Shown here: piece by piece, positions 1 through 14,100 of the stretch
How positions within the stretch are numbered: position 1 is the stretch's first letter
Layout of the letters: each line of letters opens with the position of its first letter
NCBI RefSeq assembly: GCF_022539315.1
Contig: NC_066313.1
Location: 32,525,059-32,589,058 of the forward strand
Length of the DNA stretch: 64,000 nucleotides
DNA from: Serinus canaria
Lineage: Eukaryota > Chordata > Aves > Passeriformes > Fringillidae
Reading direction: 5' to 3'
The notes under the pieces: model-generated
Told to the model about the DNA's origin: nothing
What the model saw: only the letters and a program-made list of their open reading frames with translations
The model's database searches: none
Made by a program: the position numbers and the translations under genes

Positions 1-204
1 CTCCACCCCCTTGGTGGCTGATGCCTCCACCCAGATGGAGCTGCTGAAGAGACAGGATGCAGCAGAGGCCTTGACTGCAGGAAGCACCTGGATCTTTCTC
101 CTGTGGCACAAACAGGCAGCAGACCTGATCAGGTGGAGGAGCTACTCCTGGACCACCCTTGAAAAGGTCAGGAACCATCTAAGAGTATTAAGAAAGATTA
201 CAGA
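1..204 (+). other. Unassigned sequence upstream of the CR1 tail
   Basis: This GC-richer stretch carries an open frame from 11 to 223 (70 codons), starting MVADASTQMELLK, that runs into the CR1 fragment. The text does not match the CR1 segment expected just upstream of the RT C-terminus. It may belong to another old element that CR1 joined, or to a diverged part of the same element. It is cut by the window edge. Confidence 0.3.
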
Positions 205-868
205 GCACTGGGAGTGGTGGTAAAGGTCTCAAAAACACAACATAAAGCTCAGTATGCTTCATCAATGTGTGCTCACAGCCCATAAAGCCAGCTGTGCCCT
301 GGGCTACATCAGAAGAAGTGTGACCAGCAGGTTGAGGGAGGTGATTCTCCCCCTCTTCTCAGATCTCATGAGTCCCCACCCGGAGTTTTCCACCCTGGAG
401 CCCTGACATAAGGAAGATGTGGACCTGTTGGAGCAGGTCTTGAGGAGGCCATGAAGATGATCAGAGGGCCGGACTATGGCTTCTATGAAGACAGGCTGAG
501 AAAGTTGGGTTTGTTCAGCCTGGAGAAGGAGAAACTCCAGGGAGATCTTAGAGCACCTCCATTGCCCAAAGGTGCCACAACAGAGGTGGAGAGGAACTTT
601 TCAAAAGAGTGTATAGTGATAATCCTATACTGGATTAATGGATTTAAACTGAAAGACAGTAAGTTTAGATTAGATATAAGGAAGAAATTCTTTACTGTGA
701 GAGTGGTGAGAAGAAACTGTGGATGCCCTATCCCTGGAAGTGCTCAAGGCCAGGCTGGATGGGGCTTTGAGCATCCTGGTCTAGTGGACGGAGTCCCTGT
801 CCATGGTGGGGGATTTGAACTGCATGATCTTTAAAGTCCTTTCCCAACTAGTCCATTCTACAATTCTA
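205..868 (+). mobile_element. CR1 LINE fragment, 5'-truncated, 3' end of ORF2 plus 3' UTR
   Basis: The stretch follows the CR1 3' region: a degraded RT C-terminal frame around 235-400 (tandem GCILGC-like and VILPLFS-like segments), then the family phrases ending in a tail with the words CTAGTGGA, CCATGG and a decayed ATTCTAC AATTCTAT terminus at 853-868. The 127-codon frame at 451-834 is the old CR1 reading frame with stops and indels elsewhere, not a host gene. CR1 copies usually keep the 3' end and lose the 5' end, as here. It is transposition-dead. Confidence 0.88.
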
Positions 869-2716
869 TTTTTTCTGTGAAATACCCAGCTGAAACCTTC
901 TGTTCAAACTGCTTCTGTAGCAGTTGTAGGTGAAAAGGTGCTACATGCCTTGGTTGAATTTGTCTCCTATTAATTACTTACAACATCCCATGACAAGTAC
1001 AGTATTTATTGCATATTGGTACCTGTTTATACAACACCTGATTCAAAGGGTTGTGTTCTGTTGTTGGGAGCTGTAGTTGCTGCAGGCATAAAAATACCCA
1101 GCACTATTGATTATAATGATCATATTAATGTTTCTGGAGTTCTTGGGGAAGAATAGGGAATATATTTTTCATCCCACTTGATATTCCCTTCTTAATTAAA
1201 ACATTTATTAATGTCTAGGTTTGGGTGCTAACTTTTAATGAGCACACTGTAACTAAAAATCCCTCATAAATATGTAAAGCACGTTGGGTTACTCCAAATG
1301 TGTCTAGAAGTATAAAAATCATATTTTTTTAATGGCAGTACTAAAATATAATGTGCTTAAAAATCTGTTTATATGAAAAATATGCAGAAACTAATAAACC
1401 ATCCAAAGCATTATGATTTCTGAAATTTAGGCCTGTCATCTATGAAGACACCAATTCCATGAAATTGTGATATGATGTCTACGTTATCACAAACTACAGG
1501 TGTATCACTCATTCTAATAAAATTATTGAAAATACATTAAAAATAAGAATAAAATATCCTGAAAAATATGCCAGTGCATGTATTTCCCATATATCAAACT
1601 TCTGTATTTCAATGTGAAAGTGTATTTTACCATAGTTGTAAGTAGGTCACTCTTTTTTTTTTTTTTTCCCCAGAATTCATAGAATTTGCATTTCATGTAG
1701 TGTCAGTAAGAGAATCATTCCTATCTGGAGGTTGTAATCAAGAGAAATCATTCCTGAGAGGTGTAAAAACATTTGAGATTTCATATTTATTAAACTGATG
1801 CATCTTTACATCTCTCGTTTTATTAACAACTTTACACAGGGATGGAGCATGTGAATTTCTGTGGTATTTTTAGTGACTGTAATGATCTTGGATAAAACCT
1901 GCCCTACAGTGCCATCATTGTTATATATAATTCATCTGATAATCCTTTATCTGGCAGTGAAAAAGAAAAAGCCTTTAAAAGATTGCATAAGCATTTCAAC
2001 AACTTTCTAGCCTAAATATATGTAAAACTGCTGAATTACATAAAGTATTTAACTGATATATGAATTATAAGCTCTTTCCTCAAGACTGAGAAAAGCATGA
2101 ATTTAGCTGGTAAATGCTGTATTCCCTTAGGGATTCAGGCATAGCCCCGTAAGAGTTGTATTTCAAGGCTGGACCATATATGAAAAAGAGGCAAAAGTGA
2201 TTGCATGTTGAGTTAAAATATCTCAGTGATGATCTCTAGAAGAGTAATGTTATTTTGCTTAGTTAGAGCCATACAGGATATTTGTCCAACAGCCAAAATG
2301 ACTTAGATGAATTAGGAAATCCCTCTCATTAGACAAACAAGCAAGAAATCCCCACCAATCCCCCTCTGCCAAAAAGCCCTAACAAGCCAAATAATACCCC
2401 AAACCTTAAAACCCTGGAGAGGTCACAGGGCAAAGAAGATGTCTGTGCCTTAGATAGCATAAAAATAGTACAAGCAGGTTAAATTTGGTCTTATGTGCTG
2501 GAACAACCTTGGAGAGAGTTTGTTGTAATGAGAGTGTCCTCTGCTGATCATTTGGGTTGGGTGGGAGATCCTTTGAAGATAAAAAACATTCATTAGGAGG
2601 AAGAAGCAGCTTGTGCATAAATTAAACCAATTTTCTGCTCTTGCCTTGTTAGTACTGAAGTCTCTAAGCACCTAATGGCCTTTCCCTTCTTGGACCCCAA
2701 TACTGCATATACACGT

Positions 2717-2772
2717 ACACACACACACACACACACATATATTTATAAAAAAAAATATATATATATAAATAT
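2717..2772. repeat. (AC)10 microsatellite followed by an AT-rich tract
   Basis: Ten perfect AC units at 2717-2736 are followed by about 36 bases made only of A and T, apart from the final G. This is an ordinary dinucleotide microsatellite. Confidence 0.95.
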
Positions 2773-3567
2773 GTAGAATTACAATGAAAAGGATTAGGCA
2801 ATTTAATTAATTAATGTTATAAGTCTCTTTCAAGATGAAAAGAGCTCTGTAAGTGGCATGTATTATTAATTGATAATAATATTTGTTCAGAGATTGAAGT
2901 TGATATTGGTGACATCATTAGTGTGCATAAATGAACTTTTTTCTTAGTTTAAGATATATGTGAATTGGCTTTGCAAAATTTTTTGCAGTTTTGGTCTGCA
3001 AGTTCTTTAAAAGATTCAACTTTGACAGCTGGCAATGAGTAAATGAATATGTTATTAATGTAGCATAGGTGGTCAGAAGATACTAGGTATGAATATCATC
3101 ATGGTTCTGGTTTAACTTAGGGGAACTGCATAATATTTCCAATATGTCAATATGGAAAGAAAATCATAGAAATTTAGGTGGAACAGCAGCACATCTCTAG
3201 CCATACTCAATTCAGGAACTTGGAGGGGGAAGGAAGTGGAATAGAAAATCCACTCCTCGGAGTGGTTAAAAGATGTCTCCGTTGTTTCCAGAGCTAAATG
3301 AAGAAACTTAGATGAAGTTTGTGGTCATCTTTATGAAAGAGTTCAGATTTGTTCCCAGGAAGGACTTTCATCTGGCATAAATACATGTTGCCTTGAATAA
3401 TGAGCTTTGTGATTGCATCTTTTTTTCTTATCCATCATATAATTGAGTTTATGCATTGTAGTTTCTCCTGTGATCCACCTCCTTGGCATCAATTTGGAAA
3501 ATTGCCAGGACTTTACAAATGCTAAGTGATATGTGATGCATTGACCAGCTCCATCTGGAGTATTTAC

Positions 3568-3587
3568 TTTTTTTTTTTTTTTTTTTT
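3568..3587. repeat. T20 mononucleotide run
   Basis: Twenty consecutive T on the + strand. No retroposon body is visible on either side, so it is a simple repeat rather than the tail of a processed copy. Confidence 0.9.
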
Positions 3588-4224
3588 CATTTACACATTT
3601 AAGATTGGTACACACGGATGTCTTCCATGTGTTCACATCCATTTCTGGAACTGTGATTTATGACTGTTGTGCACGCTTTATGGCCCTTGGATATTTTCAG
3701 GACATCAGTTGTTAATGGGCAGCCTGGGGATTTGGCAGCAACATAATATAGGAATTTCTCTTTCTATTTGAAAGCATGAAGTAATTTCCAAGAGGAAATG
3801 TAGCTATCCCTATCAACCACTGCCCACTAGTAAACCTAGGTAATGCAAATATGTAGGCTGTTTGGGTGGAACTGGAGGCATGATTAATTTTTTGCTGTGT
3901 TTGCATGTTACCAGTTTTGTTGACCTTTCAAAGGCTAAATGACCCATAAATGGGTTTACTGCTAGAAAATAACCACTTACCACCAAGGTGCAGTGGTGAG
4001 ACAATTGCTTGTATGAAGGACAGGTGGGGAGGTGAGTATCCATGTCTTTAGAAGAAGGTAGATGTCATTGAGCAGTACCTGCTTTGACCTATAAGCATTT
4101 GACATATGCACTTACATACTGACACAAGTTCAGGTTTAATGGAGCTCTGAGCCATTGAGTTGAAGATGTTCCCATTTATTGCAGGGACAAGGCAGCCTTT
4201 AAAAATCCCTTCCACTACTCTGGA

Positions 4225-5110
4225 GTGACTGCATCAGTGAACAAAGGAAGGGTAGTCATTTATCTGGACTTTGGCACGGTCCCCCACAACATCCTTCTCT
4301 TAAACTGGAGAAAGATGGGTTTGATGAATGGACTGGCATATTGATAAGAAAGTGGTTGGGTGGTCACCTCCAGAGGTTAGTGGTTAATGGGTCAGAGTCC
4401 TGATGGACATCAGTGATAATGTCTCTCAGGGGTTCTTACTGACCAGTGTAATTTAATGCTTTTAATCTTGTTTCATGTTTCTTTCATTAATGACCTACAT
4501 GAAAGAATTGAGAGCAGTCTCAGCAAATTTGCAGATGACACCAAGCTGAAGGGTGCTGTTGACACACCTGGTGGAGGAGATGCCATCCAGAAGGACCTGG
4601 ACAAGCTTGTGAAGTGGGTCCATGGGAATTTCATGAGATGCAAGTTTCTGTATCTGGGCTGGGGCAACCCCTGGTATCAGTCCAGGGGATGAACAGATCA
4701 GACCAGGAAAGGAAGGACAGGAAAGGCTAAGAGAGTTGGGTTTATTCAGCCTGGAAAACACAAGGCTTTGCAGCCTTCTAGGAGCTGAAGGAAGCCTACA
4801 AGAAAGCTGGCAGAGGGACTTTTTACAAGAGCATGTATTGACCAGACAAGGGGCAATGGCTTCAAATTGAAAGCAGGTAAATTTAGACTACATGTTAGGA
4901 AAAAGTTCTTTACTGTGAGGGTGGTGAGGCACTGGAACAAGTTGCTGAGAAATGTTGTCAATCCTCTCAAGTACTTACGGCCAGATTAGAGAGAGCTCTG
5001 AGAAACCTGGTCTCGTAGAAGGTATCCCTGTCTCTGGAAGGGGGTTTGGAACTAGGTGACATTTAAGGGCCCTTCCAGCCCAAGCCATTCTGTGATTCTA
5101 TGGTTCTGTG
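4225..5110 (+). mobile_element. CR1 LINE fragment with reverse-transcriptase core and complete 3' tail, internally deleted
   Basis: From 4225 the sequence translates, with stops, to the CR1 RT region: a VYLDF-like motif A segment near 4261-4275, then, in the frame open from 4456, [22 protein letters not shown] with the FADD catalytic box at 4528-4539. After the RT segment ending near 4680 the match jumps to the 3' part (RELGLFS-like and [13 protein letters not shown] segments, 4728-4960) and ends with ATTCTGTGATTCTATGG at 5089-5105. About 300 bp that normally lie between these blocks are missing. It is in the same orientation as DLG2 and inactive. Confidence 0.92.
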
Positions 5111-8100
5111 ACATGCAGTAGCTGAGAGAGCCTTGCTGCAGCCTGGGATACAAGGGAACATGGATTTTAACATTCTGTCAACCAGTGAGACATCACTGTT
5201 TGATGTCCCACGTGATAGTCATGAGGGACATGATCAAAGATGTCTTCTACTCCCTCCTGGAGGTCTCAGGACTCTTTTCTTGTTTTTAAAAGTTGCTGGG
5301 TTTTTTCCTAATATATATACATAACACTCAAGTGTCAAAGGATCTGATTTTTCTCCTATGTGTATTAGCAGAGATTAATTTATGAATATTTTAGGTTGGA
5401 GAATTGTGTTCCCACCCATGGGTATGTGTTGCTTATGTTGAGGATAACTTAGTGATGTATTTTCAGGATAAAGATTTCAGTTTTGCTGTATGAGGTTTGG
5501 TTTTGTTCTTGCTGCTCTTTTGTTCCAGAAACTGGAAACAAAACTGGTACTGGTCTGGAATTTTTAAAAACATATTACAAATATTGTAGGTGAAAACGAG
5601 TGTAATTTATAAAACAGTGACCAGCAGGACTAAAGGAGGCCCCTTTGAACTCAGGATAAGAGCAAGAGGCACTACTGCCTCCCATTCCCACCCTCCCGTT
5701 CTGCTTCCTATGCGAACTCAATAGATATAGTTCATTACCACAGGTAGTTTAATCCACATTTATTTGCCTTATTCATCTCTAATTGCTTCCTGTCCCATCT
5801 TCTCTGCTCCTGTTCTCATTGAATATATTTGGTATTTTTCCTCTTCTTTACAGACTTACTCCTACCTTCTCTCCTGTGCTGTCTCACCCACCTTTCTTAA
5901 GAGATAAAAGGTTTTTTGAATTAATATAGCTTAACAGGCAGGAAAAGAAGTTAAAATGTGTAGATTGTAATGACACATTTTTATTCAGTGTTTTATTGTA
6001 TATTCCAAAGAGCTAAAGTATCTTGGAAGGTCTGCAATGCCTATGAATATTCACTGGGCAAATAACCCCATGGATTCTGCCTATTTGCTTTTAACTTTCA
6101 TGTTTGTTTTCCAGTTATACTAGCAAACATATTTGCTAGCAGGAATCCCTAAGAAATCCAGCAGGTTTTTGAAGGTTGTTAGGTTCCCCACTAGGGAGCT
6201 GATCTTAGGAGTTAGGCCTACTCTGCCTATAAAGAGAAAGTGATAGTCAGAATTAATCACTGTAGCTGAAAGGTGAAATTGTAGGGATCCAAAATAAATT
6301 GCTGCTGACTCTTCACAGGTTAAACAAATATTAGCAGAAAATAATTACTGCGTGACTGGTGTAGAACAAATAATTTGTAGAAGCAAGTAAGCAAAACTTG
6401 CCCAGTTTCAGTAAAAGAGATAATTAATCAAAGGTTATTTGCTACCAAATTGCTACCTATGCATGACAGATTTGAATTCACTGCTACCCTTTTGGTAAGA
6501 AACTCATGAAGACATGGCACTGCTTCAAAGAGGTTGTGTGTGCAATTGTAAGCCTTGGAAAAGTTGTAGAAGGACTTGAGATTCGTCAGAGATTCAAATC
6601 TAGTGTTCTTATCACTGATCTCTTCTTCCATCTACCATGTCAGACCAAGGAGCTGAGATGAATAATGATGTTAAAGTATTTGTCATATGTGACCTATTCT
6701 GTGCTTTTCTTCTGTCTCACTACAAAAACAATGGGAAAAACCTAGTTGTAGCAATGGTATTCTTTTGTGGACTAAATGGTGCCTAATCAATTTACAGGTA
6801 TATTAATATTTATGGGATTGTGCACATGTGCACTGTAGCCTATTTAAACACTTGATTACACAGCAGAAACAGTTTGTCCAGTCTAATGCCCTTCTGTGCT
6901 GCATGTTGCCTTGGCTGGTTGGAGACCCCCAGGGAGAATGTCATCTCAGGAAGGAGGAAGCTCAGCCAATACTGAATTTACTTATTGCCACTTTCTGCCT
7001 CTGGTATGGGACATGTTAGGGCTGAAATGAGCTGCAGAGATCAGAACTATTCCATTTCAGTTTCTGAGAGAATCTTTTCTGACAGTGTGCTGGACAGCAG
7101 GGAGGCACAGTTCTGCATGTAGATTGCAGTCAAGGATATGTTTGCTGTAGGCTGATCTATCCTCTTGGGAAGTAAAAAGTTAACCTGTGGGCAGCACCAT
7201 GCTGTTCTAACTAATTCCAGTATCTCAGCTATTTATTTAGAGCTGGAACAGATACCAATGCACTACTCTGCAGGCTGCAATATCAATGTATGCTGGAGTG
7301 TGAAGTCTGAGGATCATTTTGGCAGAAGCATAATTCACTTTCTAATATTTCTGTGAAATCAGGCTGCTGGGTCACAGCAAATGTGAAGGGATGTGTGAGA
7401 CTGGGAGTAAGGCTGGATACTTCAAATGAGAAAATAGGGTTGCTGCTGTTTGCTCTGGGTCCTGCTCAGACCCTGAGTGTAATGAGGTGACTGGGAATCT
7501 GCTCCTCAGACCTGTGAGCCTCTGTCACATGAAGGAGTGGGAAACAGGGCAGCTGGGTCCTATGGAGCACGATGGCTGAAGAAGTGCTGCTTTTCTGGGA
7601 GCTGATTGTGGATCCATTTGCACATCTCCATACCATCAAGTGGTGAAGGGGCTTAACATGGGTGCTGCATGGTGGGTGTCTCACTGTGTTCTCTCTGGGC
7701 TTGTGGGAAGAGAATGGCAGTCCCATCAAACTGAAGTGTAAGCAAGTGTTAATTTCCCTTGATTCAGGGAATAAATACCTAGCTAAAAGAAGAGAGAAGA
7801 ATGAATAGAGGAAGGTATGTTAAGGGTAGGGAAAAAACCAAAACACTGTGATATTTGTATCACTGCAGTGATTATGACATTGAACCACAGAAACTGATTT
7901 CTTTATATCTTCACCGTCTGAGGCAAGACTTGCCTTGCAGTTTTATTGTGGATAAATTCATATGTGGATTACCTTTCCCAAGCAGTTTTAGAACCACAGT
8001 AATCTTACAGCAGACTGGTGGATATTGCTTCCAAAAAGCATGTTATATTGGACACCTGGGTCAAACCTGTTCTTTTTATTGCTTAAGATCCCAAAACATA

Positions 8101-11100
8101 ATTAGTACATATCTAGCTTAACGCTTGAGAGAAGTCAGTTGATTCTGTACACTGATCTGGTATTTAAATCAAAGCTACAATAATTGGAATTACTATCATA
8201 TTAGCTTTTGAAATTGAAGTGATCACTTTTAATCTCCCTATTGCCATTTGCTGCCTCTTCCTAGCATGATGATTTTCTTTTCATATTTTATTTATTTATA
8301 TTTCTTATGTTTTAATTAATTTATACAGCATTTATTCCACCTATACCTAGAAACTGTTGCTAGGTGTTTGGCTTCTTTTTTCTGTGAATGATCCAGCCTG
8401 GCGTCTGGGCACTGTCAGGAGAAGGTTTATGGCAAAAACCATCCAGGATGGAGTTTCTTTTGCATTGCAAGGTGCAGCCATTGTAGCTATATGTTCCCTT
8501 GCCTCACAGAGAACTGACAGAGTAGTTACACTGAACAGGACCCCAAGGCTGCTTGACAGAGGGATTGAAGTGCCTGGAATGATGCTGTACCCTGACCTCC
8601 TTTTTTTGAGCCGAGCCTTGTAAATCCTGACATATTGAGACACCATTGGCCATCTTATCATGGTAACCAATATGTTCTTGTAATATCCAGGACAATTCTA
8701 CCTAGAGGCATAGATAAATTCAGCAAGTTGCAAAGATGGTGAAAAGGCAATTTTTTCCTTTCCTCCAACATTACAGTGAGCAGAATCTCAGAAAACTGGA
8801 GGTTTTTCAAGTTTCTTGAAAACAGTGAAGTTTACTGAGGGGCTCATTGAAGCCATGCACTTAGAGGTAACTGGAGTTCTTCGCACATGTAATATCACTA
8901 GTAACTAGCTCTCAGGCAATTCTATTGAGTACTTTGAAATAAGGATTGAAAATTTAAAATTCAGGGGTAGGTGTGCCACCCAATCAAATTCTTTTATGCC
9001 TTGCATTTATTCAATTTATTCAAATTTATTATTAGAGTGCATTCTCTAAGATACTCTGATTGATCATATTTCAAATCTACTGAAGTTTCCAAGTGTTTGT
9101 CACAAGCAATATGGAAGAGATTGCATTGCAGAAATCTGGTCTGAAATATACTGAAACATCTTTAGTTGGCATGAGCCTGACTAATACTGTTAAATGGCAT
9201 TGAAAAACTACTGTGCATACATTAATTCCTGACAATGTGCACATTATCTTAAAAAGCTACCAGTTCCAGAAAAGAAGATTACATGAAAGATTATTCAGCA
9301 CCAAGATGAACAATGATTCTTTTCCTGCTTTTGCCATGCAATAAAAAGATGGAAAAAGTCAACTAACATTGGGAAGATATGTATGTGTCCTGAATTAGTA
9401 TAGGCCCCAGGTGGATGGTAGCATCTACATAATGAACAGATCCTAGATATTTAGTGGAATGTCTGGGGTGTTATTTTAATGAAGGGATTTGAGCATTTCT
9501 GGTTTCCAGGAGATAAGAGATGCCTATATCTGTTGAAGAAGACAAGCTTGAATTATCTTTTTGAAGGTTATTTTTTTAACCTAGCAGTTAATGGGGTTCC
9601 TGACCTGATGCCATGACTGTTTCAGCCTTTTCTGGTTCATGGAGAGCCTTTATTGTTGAGACTTTTGAAAAGAGAATGATAGGCCTAAAGTTCTCCCAAA
9701 TAGCTTTCTTTGCATATGGTTAATTGTTGTGGTTAATGCTTAGGGTTTAATTTAGTGTTTAACATCCTTCTAGTCAAGCCTGGTGCAGTAGTGCCCATGA
9801 CATTCCTCATGGCTTTCCACTCTTCTGTCAGGCAGCTGCTGAGCTCTGCCCTCGGACAGTTCATCACAGGGTTGGCTCTCAGGCTTTCCCACACAGAGAT
9901 TCATTTATTTTCTGGTCTTTCCACTTGCTTTATCTATAAATCATGGCTATTTCTTCTCAAGGTTAGGCTGTTTTGGCCTCTGCACTGAATGTTGAGAGGT
10001 GACTGTGCTCTTGCATTACTGATGGAAAGGAGTTCCTTCATTCCTGCGCCCATTTTTGCAGCTATCTGGGAAGAAAGCAAGGGGATTGATCACATATTCA
10101 GGGAGTGTGTGCAGAGATGGGATGCAGTTTTGATTAACCTTTCCTGCACACATAAAGAGCCTTTTCCCTTCAGATTCATACACCAAGCAGATGGTTTGAT
10201 ATGTGAAGTCAATTGGTTTATTTTCTATAGAAGGGTTTTAATTTATTCAAATCTTGTTTAATTAAACAAGAAAACATTTTTTGGATTGCAATTTTTGGAC
10301 TTAATAATACGGTTGTGTGTGACTTGTATCATAGCAGTAAATACTTCTTATCATGGTTCCCTCAGTTGCATTCATCCTCATTCCAGTGCTGAACTTGGAC
10401 TCTCTCTTGGTTACATTTTTGATATCTGCTTGAGAGGAGAGACAATGATAAGTTCTGCCTACCATAACTAAATTTATTTTCTCTTGTGAGTAATGGGGAA
10501 CCATTATAAAAAGTCTATCCACTCTGCATCATGCCATATAGCCCTTCTCTGGAAATCACAGTGAGTTATCCAAGTGGTCCCAAGTGAATGGTCCGAACAC
10601 AAGGATCTCAGGTGAAAAATGGCATAATTTTTGGTGCTGCACCAGTAACTGTCATGCTAACAGTAGTGTACACTTCATCTAGATTTAATGCTTCTTAGAG
10701 ATAATTAGAGGTCAAAGAAGGATTTAGTTTGGGTCTAAGTTGCTGTATCCCTGTAGATGAGCTTCAAGATGGTTGCAGCTTAGACATCATTACTAATTTA
10801 TTAGAATACATGCTTTGAGTATGTGTCAAAGATGAAGATAATGTCTGGACTAAATTAGGAGAAATAATTTAATTTAGACATCCAAAGGCATTCACACTTC
10901 AGGAGAACCTGCAAAGCTGTTAGACTGGGTGATTCTGAGGCTTTAGATTTTAAGTGTAAGGTGATTTCCCAAATTAGTTGAGATTAGGTTGGCTTGATTT
11001 AACATTGCTTTTATTGTGGTTGTTTTCATAGCATCTGATAATCCTATAGTGTTAAAAAACTGAATCATGCTCATGAGCTAATCTTCATTTTTATGACACT

Positions 11101-14100
11101 GAGATGTTGTAGGTTAAACATCTTTATGTTTAACTGGTGTGTACCTATGGCAAAGCAGGGAGTTTAACCAAGACTTAAGAGCCGAGAGTTGTTGCCCAAA
11201 CCAGTCACCTACTGGCCTGCAAAGAGCAGTAAGAAACTACTGCTCTACTACGTTTTTTCATATGCAGCTCTTCTTTTTCTTAGAATTAAAGTGTATTCCT
11301 TTACCAGTTTCTTTCTGTGTCCTATTTCTGCAGCTGGACCTTTTTGCATGTTACCTACATATCTCTGAATTATGTACCAGGCATAGAACTGTCAGAGGCT
11401 TCTTCAGAAAATTTGGCTGGAGGGGATAAACTCCCTTCTTCTCTCATGCCTTTCACTGGTTTTCTGTGGGGATTGTAGAGTAGCTGAAAATAATGTGGTA
11501 AAATGCTATATGTAAGATAATATAGTATAACAAGAAGTATGGCAATGAAAGGTTCTTCTTATAGGAAAGCTGAATACTCTGGAGGCTGTTCTGGTGCTGC
11601 ATAGCTACCTTTAATGACTATGGCTCAGTGGAATGTAAAACCACATACCAGGAAAACATTAGCACAATAATTTACAGGTTATTTGGGCAGAGACATGAGT
11701 ATGTTGATGATGTAATCTACTGGGAAGTCCAAAAAATATTCATAAATGGCATTTCATTGATTTTGGTATTTTACTAACAATATAGCAGTGCTGGAAGCTA
11801 GATTTTTTTTTTCCTAGAAATATGGGGTGCCAACCCAGAGATGTTTTCAATATGTTCTGAGAGGGTTGTGAAAAATATCAAGTTTCATTCTTAAAATCAA
11901 GCGTGCTGCTTGTGATAGTGGAAGGTACAAATATATGCATTCTCATAGGGCAAAATACTTTGGGAAATGCTCTGAGTGCTGGAGCACAAAGCTGCACACT
12001 GTGGGTGGTAGAACTCAAAGATTCAGTGAGCATGGAGGTGTGTTTGCTCAGATTAAGGAAATCAAATATTCCAAATCAATGTCTAGAAATTACTTGAAAA
12101 TATTGCCCTCTCTTAGTTATCCTTGTCATTCAAAGTTTTGCAGACCAAAGTGTGTCCTTACTAAAAGGTAATATGCAGTTGCAAATCAGCAAAGATTGAG
12201 AATTCTAAAAAAAACCACTGACATTTTGAGAGTTATTACTGGGAATGATACTATAAATACAAGTTTGCAGATGGAAATTGAGGGGCAGGCCTATTTACCA
12301 CCCCTAGTAAACTGAAAGAGAGATCCTGAGAGTCCAGGCTTTCAGTCTTGGCTCTGAGTGCTAGCAGTTTGCCTTCGACTGTAGAAGAATAACATTCTAA
12401 TTTGCACTCTTTGCTGTGCAATAATGTAATAGTCAATAAACAGATCATTCTTGTAGCAGCAGAAGCCAGGAAATGGAAAGGAAATGGTGATCTCTTTTGG
12501 AATCCAATGTTTCCCAGGTCTATTTAAGCAAAAAAAAAAAAAGGTTTAATCTGTTCAAGATGTGTAGAGCAATATGTAGCAGAAGCTGCTTTATGCATGA
12601 AATTCTATTTTCATTCTTATATTACCAATTAGCATTGAGTTCTGTGTTAATTACCTAAAAAATTTTCAGAGATGATGGTAGATATAGGAGATCTGTGATA
12701 ATAGGAACATGTTGCCATAGACACAACTGTTCAATATGACACTGGGACGCTGCTGCGTGAAGAAACCCACTGAAGCTGGATTTCACAATGCACTGAAATT
12801 ATGCAGTTGTGAAAAAATAATTATAATCCTTCCACTGAAATACCATGATGTTGATTCTAAAATATTCAACAAGCTATTTCAGTGCAGAGGGCTGTCAAAT
12901 GACAGAGAAAGCCAATGCATCAGAAGTACTGAGATATGTTTAAAAGGTTTTGTTCTTTCAGGTGGCCAACATTTTTGAGCATTGCACAGCTTCATTGTGG
13001 GTTTTAACAGCTTCACTTCTACCTTGGGAATTTCTGAATCTCTCAAAACCCACCTCATCAATTGGCATTCAATGCCACTGTTTATAGAACACATAGGGGA
13101 AGAAGCAGAGAACAATGCAAAGCAGAAGTATAAAATGACAGTTTTCTGTTTCAAGGGAGTAACAACTGTGGAGTTAAGAGTGTTTCCAGATTGTTCCAGT
13201 CTTGTGCTTTTATTGTGAATTAGAAGATACATCTGCATGTGGTCCAGAAGAACTTGGCTATCATCTAGCCCAACTTCCTGGCCAGGAATTCACTGAAATC
13301 AGCAGACTGCAATTGACTGCCCGTTTAGCATACTTTGTGGTTTGGTTTGTTTTTCCAGAGCATCATATACAGCAGCAGCAGCCATTAATTAGAACATTTC
13401 TGATGAGTATTTTAAGTGATATATTCTTGTTACAAAGGTAAACTTATGAATGCACATACACTCTGTGTCAACCATTATTATATAATTCTCATTACCTTAT
13501 TGCATCACAGGTTTTGTGAAGGACCAGTCATCATCAAAGGTGGGGAGATGAGCTACATTCCTGTGCTGGTTTGGTGGAGGATGGAAAAAAGCCCTTCCTG
13601 TGGTGTATGTTTATTTTATTGGCTACACTTATTTCTTTCTCTTCAGACTTAGATTTTTCAAGAAACCGAGCTGCATCTCTCCACCTCACAAAGACTAACC
13701 CAATTACATTCTTCTCTTTTGTAGACATGAATCACCTCTCACAACAGATTATTCTCTCCTCCTTTCTTGGGAATATCTTCTTAAAGTCCAGTTTGACTTG
13801 TCTTACTGAGTCAGTAACAACTCTCAGTAGCCTTACTTTGGTTCTGATTGACAAGCACAAGCTGAAAGGTCTCTTGCCCATCTGCCCTTCCACTGAAGAC
13901 CCACACAATATTTCTACCATCTGTATCATGACTCCCTGACTTTCTCAGCAATCCTTCACTCTTTTTATACTTTCCATCATTTTTGCAGTGTTTATAGGAG
14001 TAAACTTTATGTAGGGCTTTCCCAAATCAGGACATTTGTGTTAAAGTTACCCAATAACTGCAAATGTATATGAAGTTGTTCAGATGACAGTATTCTTGTG

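Larger units (their letters stand above)
869..4224. other. Intronic or intergenic unique sequence
   Basis: AT-rich DNA without recognisable exons. It holds a T15 run at 1653-1667, the (AC)10 and AT tract at 2717-2772, and a T20 run at 3568-3587. Minus-strand frames of 64-99 codons at 2406-4043 have no coding character; the 99-codon one includes a lysine run translated from the T20 tract. Confidence 0.6.

Noticed and set aside
8347..8670. 107-codon minus frame with basic stretch RIYKARLKKRRSG, and an 88-codon frame opposite it
   Set aside because: No family recognised, no splice or promoter context, and both strands are open; treated as chance.
13240..13300. Short resemblance to the antisense CR1 3' end
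   Set aside because: Only about 40 bases match loosely and no tail is present; too weak to list as an element.
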